NCBI GenBank assembly: GCA_023512475.1
Contig: JAILZL010000015.1
Span: 1 to 62,363, forward strand
DNA: 62,363 nt
Source of the DNA: Syntrophobacterales bacterium
GTDB taxonomy: Bacteria > Desulfobacterota > Desulfobaccia > Desulfobaccales > 0-14-0-80-60-11
Reading direction: 5' to 3'
Shown here piece after piece: positions 1 to 11,292 of the stretch (position 1 is the stretch's first letter; the number at the start of each line of letters is the position of its first letter). The notes below the pieces were generated by a model that was not told the origin of the DNA, did not search any database, and worked only from the letters and a program-made list of their open reading frames with translations. A program made the translations under genes and the position numbers.

Positions 1-3004
<3,004 letters not shown>

Positions 3005-3621
3005 CCGTGGCACTCCTTTGGTTGACAAGGCTGCCGGGTCATGCCCGGCGTGAGTTGCCTTGCTTGTGGGGGCGGGGAGCGTCAGCGGTCCCGGACCTTC
3101 CCCCTCTCTCCCCCTTCCCCCGCCCCCGCAGGCCCGGGGAGGGGGTCGGTGCGGGCATCCCATCAAAAAGGCCACACCCGCCCCTGCATGACCGGGGAGT
3201 GGGGGGATGGAGTCCGAGCAGCACCCACCCGCGCCGGCGCAATAAGCGGAGCCCTCGCCCCCCTCCCCCGCTTGGCTGATAGGGAGACCCGGACCCACCC
3301 TCACGGGTGCAGGGGAGGGGTCTCCCGCCTCCCTCGTCCTGGCTGCGATTACCTCACTCGGGGAAAGCTCACGCCCCCGGTTCCGCTCGGGCCGGGCCGC
3401 GCTCCCAAAACACTAACCTTATCGTAAATTCCTCAAAAAAACACAAGGATTTTTAGAAATGGCCCTCAGTCCCGGCCTGGAGGGGCGCACCGAAGCCGGC
3501 CGGGGTGCCGTCCGGCGCCTTGAAGGAAGGTCGGCCAGGCCGCCTCGGTCGGCCACCAGAAATGCCGGCCCGGCGCCTCGGGGAGGGGAAAACTCAGGGA
3601 GCAGAGCTGGGGGGCGGCCCC
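3005..3621. other. 617-bp non-coding gap between panD and metK
   Basis: No reading frame here looks like a protein; the open frames are a by-product of high GC. Most of it is G/C-rich with short inverted repeats. The only AT-rich patch is at 3413-3460. Read on the minus strand it contains TTGTGT and TACGAT about 15 bases apart, a weak match to a sigma-70 promoter that could serve metK with a ~400-base leader. I looked for SAM-I and SAM-II riboswitch motifs in that leader and did not see them. The first ~120 bases past panD hold several GGCC-type inverted repeats but no clear terminator with a T-tract. Confidence 0.4.
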
Positions 3622-3996
3622 TCAGGAGACCTTTGTGATGGTCAGGTGCTCCTGGATGCGGTTCTGCCCGTCCACCAGGATGATCCGGGGCTGGTGCCGG
3701 CGGGCCTCCTCGGCCTCATACACCGCGAAGGTGGCGATGATGAGGGGATCCCCCACCTGGCCCTTGCGCGCCGCGGCCCCGTTGAGGCAGATGACCCCGC
3801 TCCCCGCCTCGCCTTCCATGGCATAGGTCTGGAAGCGCTCGCCGTTGGCCACGTTGAAGACGTGCACCATTTCATAGGGGAGGATATCCGCCGCCCGCAT
3901 GAGCTGGGCGTCAATGGTGAGGGAGCCCTCGTAGGCCAGATTGGCCTCGGTGACCGTGGCCCGGTGGATTTTGGACTTGAGCAGGGTGCGCTGCAT
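3622..3996 (-). CDS. panD: Aspartate 1-decarboxylase
   Basis: PanD makes beta-alanine from aspartate for pantothenate and coenzyme A synthesis. It is made as a proenzyme that cuts itself between Gly24 and Ser25, turning Ser25 into the catalytic pyruvoyl group. Both residues are present in AYEGSLTID at the right position. The 124-residue length is normal. The ATG at 3996 is one base after the panC stop codon, and the Shine-Dalgarno AAGGAG lies in the last panC codons, so the two genes are translationally coupled and share the leader upstream of panC. Confidence 0.97.
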   Translation of the reverse strand: MQRTLLKSKIHRATVTEANLAYEGSLTIDAQLMRAADILPYEMVHVFNVANGERFQTYAMEGEAGSGVICLNGAAARKGQVGDPLIIATFAVYEAEEARRHQPRIILVDGQNRIQEHLTITKVS

Positions 3997-3997
3997 C

Positions 3998-4849
3998 TTA
4001 AGGGCTCTCCTTGAGGAGCAGATTGTCAATGAGGCGGGTGGAGCCCACCCAGACGGCCCCCAGCAGCCGGGCGGCGCCTTTCAGCACCTCCACCGCCTCC
4101 AGGGTGTCGGGATCCACCAGGCCGAGGTAGTCCAGGCGGGTGCCGGGGGTGGCGGTGATGATCTCCCGGGCCGCGGCCACCAGAGGCGCGGCCCGGCGCT
4201 CGCCCGTGGCGGCCAGGTCCCGGGCGGCGCACAGGCCGCGGTAGAGGCACAGGGCACGGGCCCGTTCCTCCGGGCTGAGGTAGGAGTTGCGGGAACTCAT
4301 GGCCAGGCCGTCAGGCTCCCGGACGATGGGCCGCCCCACCACCTCCACCTCCAGGTCCAGATCCCGGACCAGGCGGCGGATGAGGGCGAGCTGCTGGTAG
4401 TCCTTCTCCCCGAAGACGGCCACCTGGGGCTGGACCTGATGGAAGAGCTTCAGGACCACGGTGGCCACCCCCCGGAAGTGGCCGGGCCGGGAGGCGCCGC
4501 ACCAGCCCCGGCTCAGCTCCTCCACCGTGACATAGGTCTGATACCCGGGGGGATACATCTCCGCGGCGGTGGGGGTGTAGAGCACATCCACCCCCACCTG
4601 CCGGGCCAGCTCCGTGTCCCGGGCGAGATCCCGGGGGTAGCGGTCCAGATCCTCGCTGGGCCCGAACTGGGTGGGATTGACGAAGAGGCTCACCACCAGC
4701 CGGTCCCCCCGGGTGCGGCCGTATTCCATCAGGCTTAAGTGGCCCGGGTGGAAGTAGCCCATGGTGGGCACGAAGGCAATGATGCGGCCTTCCCGCCGCC
4801 ACTGGCGGGCCAGGTCCTGCATCTCCCGGGGGCTGACGATGAGATCCAT
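3998..4849 (-). CDS. panC: Pantothenate synthetase (pantoate--beta-alanine ligase)
   Basis: PanC joins pantoate and beta-alanine, using ATP, to give pantothenate. The 283-residue protein has the nucleotidyltransferase signature [14 protein letters not shown] (residues ~30-45, with the HxGH), [22 protein letters not shown] and MSSRNSYLS, all near their usual positions. The start is the ATG at 4849, the only one giving a normal N-terminus. No Shine-Dalgarno lies at the right distance: the nearest, CGGAG, is about 20 bases upstream and buried in a terminator-like hairpin, so expression is probably set by that leader. panD follows with a one-base gap. Confidence 0.96.
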   Translation of the reverse strand: MDLIVSPREMQDLARQWRREGRIIAFVPTMGYFHPGHLSLMEYGRTRGDRLVVSLFVNPTQFGPSEDLDRYPRDLARDTELARQVGVDVLYTPTAAEMYPPGYQTYVTVEELSRGWCGASRPGHFRGVATVVLKLFHQVQPQVAVFGEKDYQQLALIRRLVRDLDLEVEVVGRPIVREPDGLAMSSRNSYLSPEERARALCLYRGLCAARDLAATGERRAAPLVAAAREIITATPGTRLDYLGLVDPDTLEAVEVLKGAARLLGAVWVGSTRLIDNLLLKESP

Positions 4850-4874
4850 AAAAAAACCCGGACTGGTCTCCGGG
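4850..4874 (-). terminator. Intrinsic terminator directly abutting the panC start codon (candidate attenuator)
   Basis: On the minus strand a 6-bp stem CCCGGA/TCCGGG with a 6-base loop is followed at once by seven T residues, and the next base is the A of the panC ATG. This is a complete intrinsic terminator inside what must be the 5' leader of panCD, so some transcripts should stop before panC. An upstream segment at 4900-4906 (CGGACTG) is fully complementary to CAGTCCG spanning the loop and 3' arm (4859-4865), a plausible antiterminator. Confidence 0.65.
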
Positions 4875-4931
4875 TGAGGGTCTCGCGCCGTGAGAGTCTC
4901 AGTCCGCCTGCTGCAGATCCAAGCTCTGTTT
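4850..4931 (-). promoter_or_regulatory. panCD leader RNA with mutually exclusive structures
   Basis: About 80 bases separate the predicted start of transcription (~4931) from panC. Read 5' to 3' on the minus strand the leader holds an A-rich start, the CGGACTG antiterminator arm, a small TCTC/GAGA hairpin, and the terminator. The two long-range pairings cannot form together, which is the layout of a transcription-attenuation switch. A conserved RNA called the pan motif is known upstream of panBCD in Firmicutes, Chloroflexi and Deltaproteobacteria; I cannot confirm by eye whether this leader belongs to it. Confidence 0.5.
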
Positions 4932-4937
4932 TTTTTT

Positions 4938-4966
4938 CTTCTACCACAGGGACGGAGGGCTGTCAA
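4938..4966 (-). promoter_or_regulatory. Probable sigma-70 promoter for panC-panD
   Basis: The minus strand shows a perfect TTGACA at 4966-4961, a 17-base spacer, and TAGAAG (4 of 6 matches to TATAAT) at 4943-4938. Transcription would start near 4931, just before the leader and attenuator. It is the best promoter match in this gap. Confidence 0.6.
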
Positions 4967-5120
4967 CGAAAACCAGGTGGGAGCCGCGGTCTGATTCTGG
5001 CGAGAGGGGGCCAGGGCTTCCTTTTGTCCGACTTCACCCACACCCGAGACGAGCCCTTCAAGTTGTTTTCTTTCCTGCCGAAGAAGCGGTCACGAGGGAG
5101 CACCGGAGGAAACCCCGGTC

Positions 5121-6302
5121 ATGCTGCTGTGCCGCCGCCCCATCTTTGATGCCCGCCTGAAGGTGTGGGCCTATGAACTCCTGGGGAGTGAGGGGGCGCT
5201 GACCAGCCCGGCGCAGGCCCAAGAGGTGCACCCGCTTTGGGCGCCGGAGACCGGGCGGCCGGGAACACCCCTGTGGCTGCAGGTGGCCGGAGAGTTTTTC
5301 CGGGGAGGCCCGGCCGGCGACCTGCCGGCGGCGCGCCTCATCCTGGAGCTGGACCCGCCGGCGGCCCGGAATCCGGAAGTGCGGCGGAGCCTGGCGGCCT
5401 GGACCGCCGCCGGCTACCGGCTGGCCCTGAGCTGGCCGCCGCCCTCGCCGGAGGCCGGGTGGGAGGACCTGCCCGTCTCCCTCCTTAAGGTGGACGGGGC
5501 GGCCCTTTCCGGGGCGGACCGGACCACCTTCGCCGCCGGGGCCGGGAGCCGGCCATGGGCGCTGGTGGCCGCCGGTCTCACGCATCCCCGGCAGTTCCGG
5601 GAGGCCGTGGCCGCCGGCTGCACCTATGCCCAGGGCAGCTTTTACCGCCGGCGGGAGGAGGGGGCCCCGTCTCCCGCCCGGCGCTTCGCGGTCAATTATG
5701 TGACAATCCTCAACGAACTGGGGCAGGCGACCCTGAACTTCCCCCGCTTCGCCGCCCTCATCCAGAGCAATCCCCCCCTGGTGCACCGGCTGCTGCATTA
5801 CCTCAACTCGGCCTTTTTCGGCCTGCCCTGCCGGGTGCACTCCGTGGAGCAGGCGCTGTTGCTTCTGGGGGAGGAGGAGCTGCGTAAGTGGGCCGCCTTG
5901 GTGATCATCCACCACCTGGGGGAGGGGCATCCGGAGGAACTTTTTCTCCTGTCCCTTATCCGGGCCCGGCTGGCCGAACGCCTGGCGGAGCTGGCCCGGG
6001 TGGATTCCGGCCCCGAAATGTTCCTTACCGGGCTCCTGTCCCTCCTGGATGTCTATCTCGGGCGGCCCCTGGAGGCCCTGCTGACGGAGCTGCCCCTGTG
6101 TCCGGTCATCCTGGACGCGCTCAAGGGGGTTCCCGGACCCCAGCGCCGGGTGCTGGACCTGGTTATGGCCCTGGAAGAGGCTCACTGGCAGGAAACCCGG
6201 GAGCTGGCCGCCCCGTTGGGGATCCCTGAGGCGGAGCTCACTGCCGCCTATCTGGACGCCCTGCGCACCGCGGAGGCCGCCCGGTCGCACTGGCTAGGCT
6301 GA
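5121..6302 (+). CDS. EAL-like/HDOD signalling protein with degenerate EAL domain
   Basis: The 393-residue protein has the two-part design of YuxH-type proteins: a phosphodiesterase-like EAL barrel (residues ~1-180) followed by an HDOD domain (~190-380). It starts MLLCRRPIFDARLKVWAYELL, the usual opening of this family. The true EAL catalytic signature and its metal-binding acidic residues are not recognisable, so cyclic-di-GMP hydrolysis is unlikely. The HDOD part carries NPPLVHRLLHYLNSAFFGLP, a well-kept HDOD core. HDOD proteins are generally signalling or scaffold proteins in motility and stress responses. A Shine-Dalgarno-like GAGGAAA precedes the ATG. It is transcribed divergently from panC. 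Confidence 0.85.
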   Translation: MLLCRRPIFDARLKVWAYELLGSEGALTSPAQAQEVHPLWAPETGRPGTPLWLQVAGEFFRGGPAGDLPAARLILELDPPAARNPEVRRSLAAWTAAGYRLALSWPPPSPEAGWEDLPVSLLKVDGAALSGADRTTFAAGAGSRPWALVAAGLTHPRQFREAVAAGCTYAQGSFYRRREEGAPSPARRFAVNYVTILNELGQATLNFPRFAALIQSNPPLVHRLLHYLNSAFFGLPCRVHSVEQALLLLGEEELRKWAALVIIHHLGEGHPEELFLLSLIRARLAERLAELARVDSGPEMFLTGLLSLLDVYLGRPLEALLTELPLCPVILDALKGVPGPQRRVLDLVMALEEAHWQETRELAAPLGIPEAELTAAYLDALRTAEAARSHWLG

Positions 6303-6611
6303 AGCGGCTGGGGAAAGGAGCCCGGACGGGGACGCTTGAGCCCCTCTGCGCCGGGGACCGGAAAAAGGTGGGGGGAGGGGCGAGGGGGGCGAGAGGGGGA
6401 GGGGGGATGGTTCCAAGCAAGGCCCCCACCTAGAGCCCCCCTGCGGGGTGGCCAGGCGGGTGGCTGGGAAGGGCATGACTTGGGGTATCGGATGCATGAG
6501 GGGGCCAGACAACCCTGGGGGTCCCTTCTGACCCCCTCCGTCTTCCGGGGCAGGCTTCCATCCTCTGGATGACCGGCGCACCAGCCGGCTTTCAGGTCGG
6601 GAACCCCGGCA
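6303..6611. other. 309-bp gap without recognisable genes
   Basis: This lies between the convergent ends of the EAL-HDOD gene and hyuB. It contains a purine-rich G/A tract (about 6360-6415) but no clear hairpin with a T-tract, no promoter and no convincing open reading frame. I see nothing functional in it. Confidence 0.5.
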
Positions 6612-8285
6612 TCAATCCGTTTTCCCCCCTCCCTGTGGCTCCCCCCAGCCGCCGCCCCCCGGAGTCCGCACCGTCAGGCGGCTCCCCGCCGGCAGGGCCA
6701 GGTTGATCTTGCCGGGGAGCACCTCCTCCCGGCCGTCGGGGTACCTCACCACATTCTCCCCCGGGGCCCCGGGCCTTCCCCCCGCCAGGGCGTAGGGCCG
6801 GTGGCGCCGCCGCTCCGTCAGCAGACTCACCTCTACCGGGCTGAGAAAAAGAAACTCCCGCACCAGCCCCAGGCCGCCCGGATGCCGGCCCGCCCCGCCG
6901 GAGCCCTCCCGCAGGGCATAGCGCTCCACCCGCACGGGATAGTCATGCTCCAGCACCTCGATGGGGGTGTTCCGGGTGTTGGTCATGTGGGAGTGGGTGC
7001 CGGAAAGCCCCGGGCCCTCCGGCCCGCCCCCCAGCCCTCCGGCAATGGTCTCATAATAGGTGAATTCCCGGCCCTGGAGGTCCCGGCCCCCGAAGGCCAG
7101 ATTGTTCATGGTGCCCTGGGAGGCGGCGGGCAGGCGCGCCGGCAGGGCCTGGGCCAGAGCCCCGAAGACCACATCCACCAGGCGCTGGGAGGTCTCCACA
7201 TTGCCGGCGGCCACCGGCGCCGGAAAGACCGGATCCAAAAGACTGCCCCGCCGGGTGAGGATCCTGAGGGGCCGAAAACAGCCCTGGTTGATGGGATACT
7301 CCTCCGCCAGGAGGCAGAGAAAGGCATAATAACAGGCGGCCTGCACCACCGGCGGCACTGCGTTGACCCCGCCCTGGGCCTGATCACAGGTGGCAGTGAA
7401 ATCCAGCACCGCCTCCGAGCCCCGGAGGGTGAGGGTGAGGCGGATGGCCAGATCCCGGTGGCCCCAGCCGTCATCGTCCAGATAATCCTCAAAGCGGTAC
7501 TCTCCGTCCGGGAGGGCGGCGATGAGCTCCCGCATGGCCCGCTCGGAGTAGGTGAGAAGCGCCTCCGCCATATCCGCCAGCCGCGGGCGGCCATAGCGGT
7601 ACAAAAGCTCCTGCAGGCGCGCCTGGCCCCGGTGCAGGGCCGCCAGCTGGGCCGCCAGATCCCCCCGGCGCTCCTCCGGCGAGCGCATCTGTGCCAGCAG
7701 CGCGGCCAGAAGCTCCTCATCGAGCACCCCCGCCCGGCAGAGATAGGAGGGGGGGATGATCACCCCTTCCTCCCGCAGGTCCCGGGCCAGGGGCATGGAG
7801 CCGGGGTGGGTTCCCCCCACATCGGCGTGGTGGGCCCGCACCGCCAGGTAGAAGGCCGGCCCGGGGCGGGACTGCGTCGATCCCTGCCCCGGAGCCCCCG
7901 CCCGGGGCCCGGGGGAGGACGCCGGGTCCGCCGCCTCTTCGCCCTCCTCCTCTGCAAAGACCGCCGCCACCAGAGTGAGGTCCGGCAAATGGGTGCCCCC
8001 CTGGTACGGGTCGTTGAGGAGGAGCACCTCCCCAGGGCCCAGGGGATGGCGGGGCAGGAGGTGGGCCAGGGTGGCGGGCAGGGCCCCCAGATGCACCGGG
8101 ATGTGGGCCGCCTGGGCCAGAAGTTCGCCCCGGGCGGTGAAGAGGGCGCAGGAATAGTCCCGGCGCTCCCTGATGTTGGGGGAAAAGGCGCTCTTGCGGA
8201 GAACGATGCCCATCTCTTCGGCCACCGCGGCGAAGAGTTTGGCGAAGATGCTGAGCTCCAGGGCCAGGTGAGGGGTAAAGGACAC
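6612..8285 (-). CDS. Hydantoinase B/oxoprolinase (HyuB) family protein
   Basis: The 557-residue product belongs to the HyuB/acetophenone carboxylase/5-oxoprolinase beta family, whose members work with an HyuA partner in ATP-dependent opening of hydantoin or lactam rings or in ketone carboxylation. Family motifs include ERRDYSCALF, the metal-binding-like LLNDPYQGGTHLPD, RAHHADVGGTHPGSM, ASQGTMNN and the C-terminal TPGGGGWG. The start is GTG at 8285 with GGAGG about 11 bases upstream. A low-complexity, Pro/Gly/Ala-rich insert of ~35 residues (about residues 113-147) splits two conserved blocks. No hyuA is in the window, so the substrate cannot be inferred. Confidence 0.88.
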   Translation of the reverse strand: MSFTPHLALELSIFAKLFAAVAEEMGIVLRKSAFSPNIRERRDYSCALFTARGELLAQAAHIPVHLGALPATLAHLLPRHPLGPGEVLLLNDPYQGGTHLPDLTLVAAVFAEEEGEEAADPASSPGPRAGAPGQGSTQSRPGPAFYLAVRAHHADVGGTHPGSMPLARDLREEGVIIPPSYLCRAGVLDEELLAALLAQMRSPEERRGDLAAQLAALHRGQARLQELLYRYGRPRLADMAEALLTYSERAMRELIAALPDGEYRFEDYLDDDGWGHRDLAIRLTLTLRGSEAVLDFTATCDQAQGGVNAVPPVVQAACYYAFLCLLAEEYPINQGCFRPLRILTRRGSLLDPVFPAPVAAGNVETSQRLVDVVFGALAQALPARLPAASQGTMNNLAFGGRDLQGREFTYYETIAGGLGGGPEGPGLSGTHSHMTNTRNTPIEVLEHDYPVRVERYALREGSGGAGRHPGGLGLVREFLFLSPVEVSLLTERRRHRPYALAGGRPGAPGENVVRYPDGREEVLPGKINLALPAGSRLTVRTPGGGGWGEPQGGGKTD

Positions 8286-8515
8286 TGCGGAGCCGCCTCC
8301 GGGGACAGATGTGCCGCGTCTATCCTATCCCAGGGAGGGCCGCAAAGAAAAGGGGGGCGGGCAGATGCGGAAACCCCTGGGAGGCGCCGGCTGCCTTTTT
8401 CCTGGCGAGTCCTGCCCCAGCCCCTGGAATTGGGCCGGCCTCCCTGATATAAGAAAACTTTACGGCCGGGCAACCGGACCCGGCGAAGCCACCAGGCAGC
8501 AGAGGAGACCGGCAC

Positions 8516-10033
8516 ATGGACACCGTCCGCATCGGCTATGTGGGGACCGACGGCCGCAGCTTCCTGGCGGCCCTGGAGACCGGCCGGGCCACCAGCGAGC
8601 TTTATCCCGGAAGCTACCGGGGGGTGGTGGTGCGGGGCACCCCGGCCATGCCCCCCTTTGCCGCCCGCATGGGCTGGCCGGTGGAGTTCCTGCCGGTGTC
8701 CGAACATGCGGTCCCCGCCTATGCCGAGGCCCTGACCGGGGCCTTTCGGGAGGGCCGCCTGGACTATGCCCTCATCATGCCCGAGGCCCTGGTCTTCGAC
8801 GGCCTGGTGGACCAAGTGGCGGAGGCCGGGTTCGGCGACCGCCTCATCGGCCTCACCCAGGCGGGGGCGTTTCTGGAGGCGGACAAGATCGCCGCCAAAC
8901 ACCTCTGCCGGGAGGCGGGCATCCCCGTGGCCCCGGACTGGCGGGAGCTGGACGCCCGGGATTACCGAAGCGTGCTCACCGCCTGCCTGGAGTACCTCCA
9001 CGCCTTCGGGGGGGCGGTGCTGAAATACCCCTACAGCGCCGGCGGCAAGGGGGCCCGCATCATTCTGGACGCCTGGCAGATCCGGGAGGTCTATGACGGC
9101 CTGATCGCCGATTACAAGCAGGATTACATCCGGCTGTGCGGCAAGAAGGGCCCCTGGCCCCTGCTCCTGGAGGCCCGCATGAGCGGGGTGGAGATCAGCT
9201 TCACCATTCTGGTGGACCGGGCCGGCCACCACCGGATTCTGCCCACCGCCCTGGACTATCCGGAGCGCTTCGCGGCCCCGCCGGGACCGGACAACCCCAT
9301 CACCGGCGGCATGGGCTCCATCTCCCCCCACCCTCTGGAGTCCCCGGAGCTGCTGGAGCTGGCCGACCGGGAGCTGGCCCGGCCCCTGGTGGCGGCCCTG
9401 AAGGCCCGGGGCATTCTCCGACCCTGCGTCCTCTATCCCGGGTGCTTCGTCTCCTTCGGGGCCGATTTCCGGCCCACCGCCATCCGGGTGTGCGAGATCA
9501 ACATCCGCCCCGGGGAGCCGGAGTTCCAGCCGGTGGTGCGCCGCCTGCGCAACCTGGGAGCCCTGGTGACCGCCATGGCCGAGGGCCGGTTGCAGGAGGT
9601 GGCCCCCGAGGTGCGCCAGGATCAGATCTCCCTCTGCGTGGCCCTGGTCACCGGCCCCGGCGGCCCCAAACAGCAGAAGGGCTACCCCTGGTCCCTCACC
9701 AAAGGGGAGCCTCTGGACATCGACTTTGAATATTTCGAGAAGAAACGGATCCTGGTGGTGCCCTCGGCCATGGACTTTGAGGAAGGGCGCTTCAAATCCG
9801 ACGGCTCCCGGGTGGCGTATCTTTTGGCCAACGGTACGGTCAAGCCCGGGGAGTCCCCGGCCCGGGTGGCGGAGACCCTGCGGCAGCGGCTCCTTACCGC
9901 CTTTGACGGCGGCAGGATCCGGGTCATTCCCCGGGAGAATCCGGCCGGCAACCGCCTGGATCTCCGGCGGGACATCGGCCTGCACTATCTCAAGGCGGAA
10001 CACCTCCGGGCAGGGCTGACGCCCCGGGGCTGA
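8516..10033 (+). CDS. PurD-like ATP-grasp ligase (phosphoribosylamine--glycine ligase family)
   Basis: The 505-residue protein has the PurD layout: an N-terminal Rossmann-like part, then an ATP-grasp core with SAGGKGARI (nucleotide loop, residues ~180), EARMSGVEISFTI, NPITGGMGSISPHPLESPEL and the metal-binding EINIRPGEPEFQ. PurD adds glycine to phosphoribosylamine in purine synthesis. It is ~80 residues longer than typical PurD and fairly divergent (ITGGMGSIS where TGGMGAYSP is usual), so a related ligase activity cannot be ruled out. The start ATG has GAGGAG 9 bases upstream. It converges on the IMP cyclohydrolase gene; purC is 33 kb away in the same window. Confidence 0.78.
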   Translation: MDTVRIGYVGTDGRSFLAALETGRATSELYPGSYRGVVVRGTPAMPPFAARMGWPVEFLPVSEHAVPAYAEALTGAFREGRLDYALIMPEALVFDGLVDQVAEAGFGDRLIGLTQAGAFLEADKIAAKHLCREAGIPVAPDWRELDARDYRSVLTACLEYLHAFGGAVLKYPYSAGGKGARIILDAWQIREVYDGLIADYKQDYIRLCGKKGPWPLLLEARMSGVEISFTILVDRAGHHRILPTALDYPERFAAPPGPDNPITGGMGSISPHPLESPELLELADRELARPLVAALKARGILRPCVLYPGCFVSFGADFRPTAIRVCEINIRPGEPEFQPVVRRLRNLGALVTAMAEGRLQEVAPEVRQDQISLCVALVTGPGGPKQQKGYPWSLTKGEPLDIDFEYFEKKRILVVPSAMDFEEGRFKSDGSRVAYLLANGTVKPGESPARVAETLRQRLLTAFDGGRIRVIPRENPAGNRLDLRRDIGLHYLKAEHLRAGLTPRG

Positions 10034-10135
10034 CCTTCCCTCCCCCGCGGTCGCCCCCTCAGGCCCCCCGGGGCCGGCAGGGGAGGGAAAGCCGGTCTGG
10101 CCGCTGCGCCCTGGGATCCCGCCCCTGGACGGGGG

Positions 10136-10492
10136 TCATTGCACCGGGGGCCCGTCCTCCTCCGCGAATTTGAACATTTCCGGCCGACTGGTGGCCTCCA
10201 TGAGGCGGTTCCAGATATCCCGGAGGTCCTGGATGGCCTCCTTTACCGCCAGGTGCACCCCCCGGGCCCTCAGCTGGCCCAGGCAGTAATACAGTTCGTT
10301 GAGGAGGCGGATCTGGGTGATGCCCACCACCTGGTTCCCGGCGTCGGGGCCCAGCTTGCGCCAGTCCGCCTGCTCCAGCTCCGCCAGCTCCCGGGAGATC
10401 TCCTCCGCCAGGCCGGTGAGGAGGCTTTCATAGGACTGGGGGCCGGCCCACAGAAGGCACCGGCCCCGGCTGAGATAGACCTCAAAGGACAT
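10136..10492 (-). CDS. Small conserved-looking protein coupled to IMP cyclohydrolase
   Basis: I do not recognise this 118-residue protein. It is mostly predicted helical, with alternating charged and hydrophobic residues and two aromatic patches, and no signal peptide or membrane segment. Its ATG overlaps the stop codon of the upstream purH-type gene by one base (TGATG), so the two are translationally coupled and probably function together or are co-regulated. Codon use matches its neighbours and the frame is clean, which supports a real gene. Confidence 0.7.
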   Translation of the reverse strand: MSFEVYLSRGRCLLWAGPQSYESLLTGLAEEISRELAELEQADWRKLGPDAGNQVVGITQIRLLNELYYCLGQLRARGVHLAVKEAIQDLRDIWNRLMEATSRPEMFKFAEEDGPPVQ

Positions 10493-11088
10493 CAGCAGGC
10501 CAGCTTGTCCCGGAGATACTGGGCGATGGCGGCATCGTAGCGGGAGGTGACCTCGAAGACCTTGCGGGCCAGCCGGAAGCGGGTGGCCAGATTGGTGTTG
10601 CCGTGGGCCTTCATCTCCTTGAGGACCTCCGCATAATCCGCCGGGTCCACCACCACCGTCACTGCGGCGTAGTTCTTGGCCGCCGCCCTAAGAAGCGTGG
10701 GCCCGCCGATGTCGATCTGCTCGATGGCGTCCTCCAGGGTGCACCCGGGCTTGGCCACCGCCTCCTCAAACCGGTAAAGGTTCACCACCACCAGATCAAT
10801 GGGCTCAATGCCCTGGGCCCGCATCTGCTCCAGATGCTCGGGCCGGTCCCGGCGCCCCAGAATGCCGCCGTGGATCTTGGGATGCAGGGTCTTCACCCGA
10901 CCGTCCAGCATCTCCGGAAAGCCGGTGTAGTCCGAGACCTCCACCACGGGCACGCCGTTGTCCCGCAGAAGTTTGGCGGTGCCCCCGGTGGAGAGGATCT
11001 CCACCCCCAGAGCCGCCACTCCCTTGGCGAACTCGGCCAGCCCGCTCTTGTCCGTGACACTCATCAATGCCCGGCGGATGCGGATCAT
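10492..11088 (-). CDS. purH: IMP cyclohydrolase, stand-alone PurH N-terminal domain
   Basis: This domain closes FAICAR to IMP, the last step of purine synthesis. The 198-residue protein matches only the N-terminal half of bifunctional Pur[49 protein letters not shown]-type motif ([18 protein letters not shown]), [11 protein letters not shown] and [15 protein letters not shown]. The AICAR transformylase half is missing and is not in the window, so a separate enzyme (a detached C-terminal domain or a PurP-type enzyme) must do that step. The ATG at 11088 has AAGGAGG at good spacing; a GTG one codon earlier is too close. The split form is known in Deltaproteobacteria. Confidence 0.93.
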   Translation of the reverse strand: MIRIRRALMSVTDKSGLAEFAKGVAALGVEILSTGGTAKLLRDNGVPVVEVSDYTGFPEMLDGRVKTLHPKIHGGILGRRDRPEHLEQMRAQGIEPIDLVVVNLYRFEEAVAKPGCTLEDAIEQIDIGGPTLLRAAAKNYAAVTVVVDPADYAEVLKEMKAHGNTNLATRFRLARKVFEVTSRYDAAIAQYLRDKLAC

Positions 11089-11173
11089 CACGTCCTCCTT
11101 GCCATGCGTGTGGCTTATGTCCTACTATACCCCCGGGGGAAAAGCAAGGGCCGGCGGGGGGATCTTCTTTACC

Positions 11174-11215
11174 GGGAGAGGGGGCCAGGGATCGAGGACC
11201 CCTGCCCCCTCTCCC
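11174..11215. repeat. Strong inverted repeat in the purH/oxidoreductase divergent gap
   Basis: GGGAGAGGGGGC at 11174-11185 is perfectly complementary to GCCCCCTCTCCC at 11204-11215, giving a 12-bp stem with a loop of about 18 bases. No T-tract follows on either strand, so it is not a classic terminator. A related block with GGGAGAGGG and CAGGGATC lies after purC (43961-43998). Confidence 0.5.
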
Positions 11216-11257
11216 AGACCCCCTCCCCCCACCCTTGACAAGGCTGGGAGAAAATCC

Positions 11258-11286
11258 TTTGCATGCCCCGGGCAATCCACTAAAAT
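11258..11286 (+). promoter_or_regulatory. Candidate promoter placing transcription start at the oxidoreductase ATG
   Basis: TTTGCA at 11258-11263, a 17-base spacer and TAAAAT at 11281-11286 match sigma-70 boxes 4/6 and 5/6. Transcription would begin at about 11293, which is the A of the start codon, and no Shine-Dalgarno is present. A second -35-like TTGACA lies at 11235-11240 without a good -10. Confidence 0.4.
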
Positions 11287-11292
11287 GGCCCC

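Noticed and set aside
3041-3427. 128-codon plus-strand open frame between metK and panD
   Set aside because: Arg/Pro/Gly-rich with no family pattern and no ribosome site; typical of GC-rich gaps.
3005-3460. SAM riboswitch upstream of metK, or SAH riboswitch upstream of ahcY (1594-1807)
   Set aside because: I read both leaders on the minus strand and could not find the conserved cores; only G/C-rich inverted repeats are present.
3530-3600. Fifth copy of the ~85-bp repeat near panD
   Set aside because: TTTCTGGTGGCC on the minus strand resembles the repeat's start, but the core and the G-rich tail do not follow.
5058-6290. 410-codon minus-strand open frame opposite the EAL-HDOD gene
   Set aside because: Gln/Gly/Pro-rich antisense artefact; the plus-strand reading has clear HDOD motifs.
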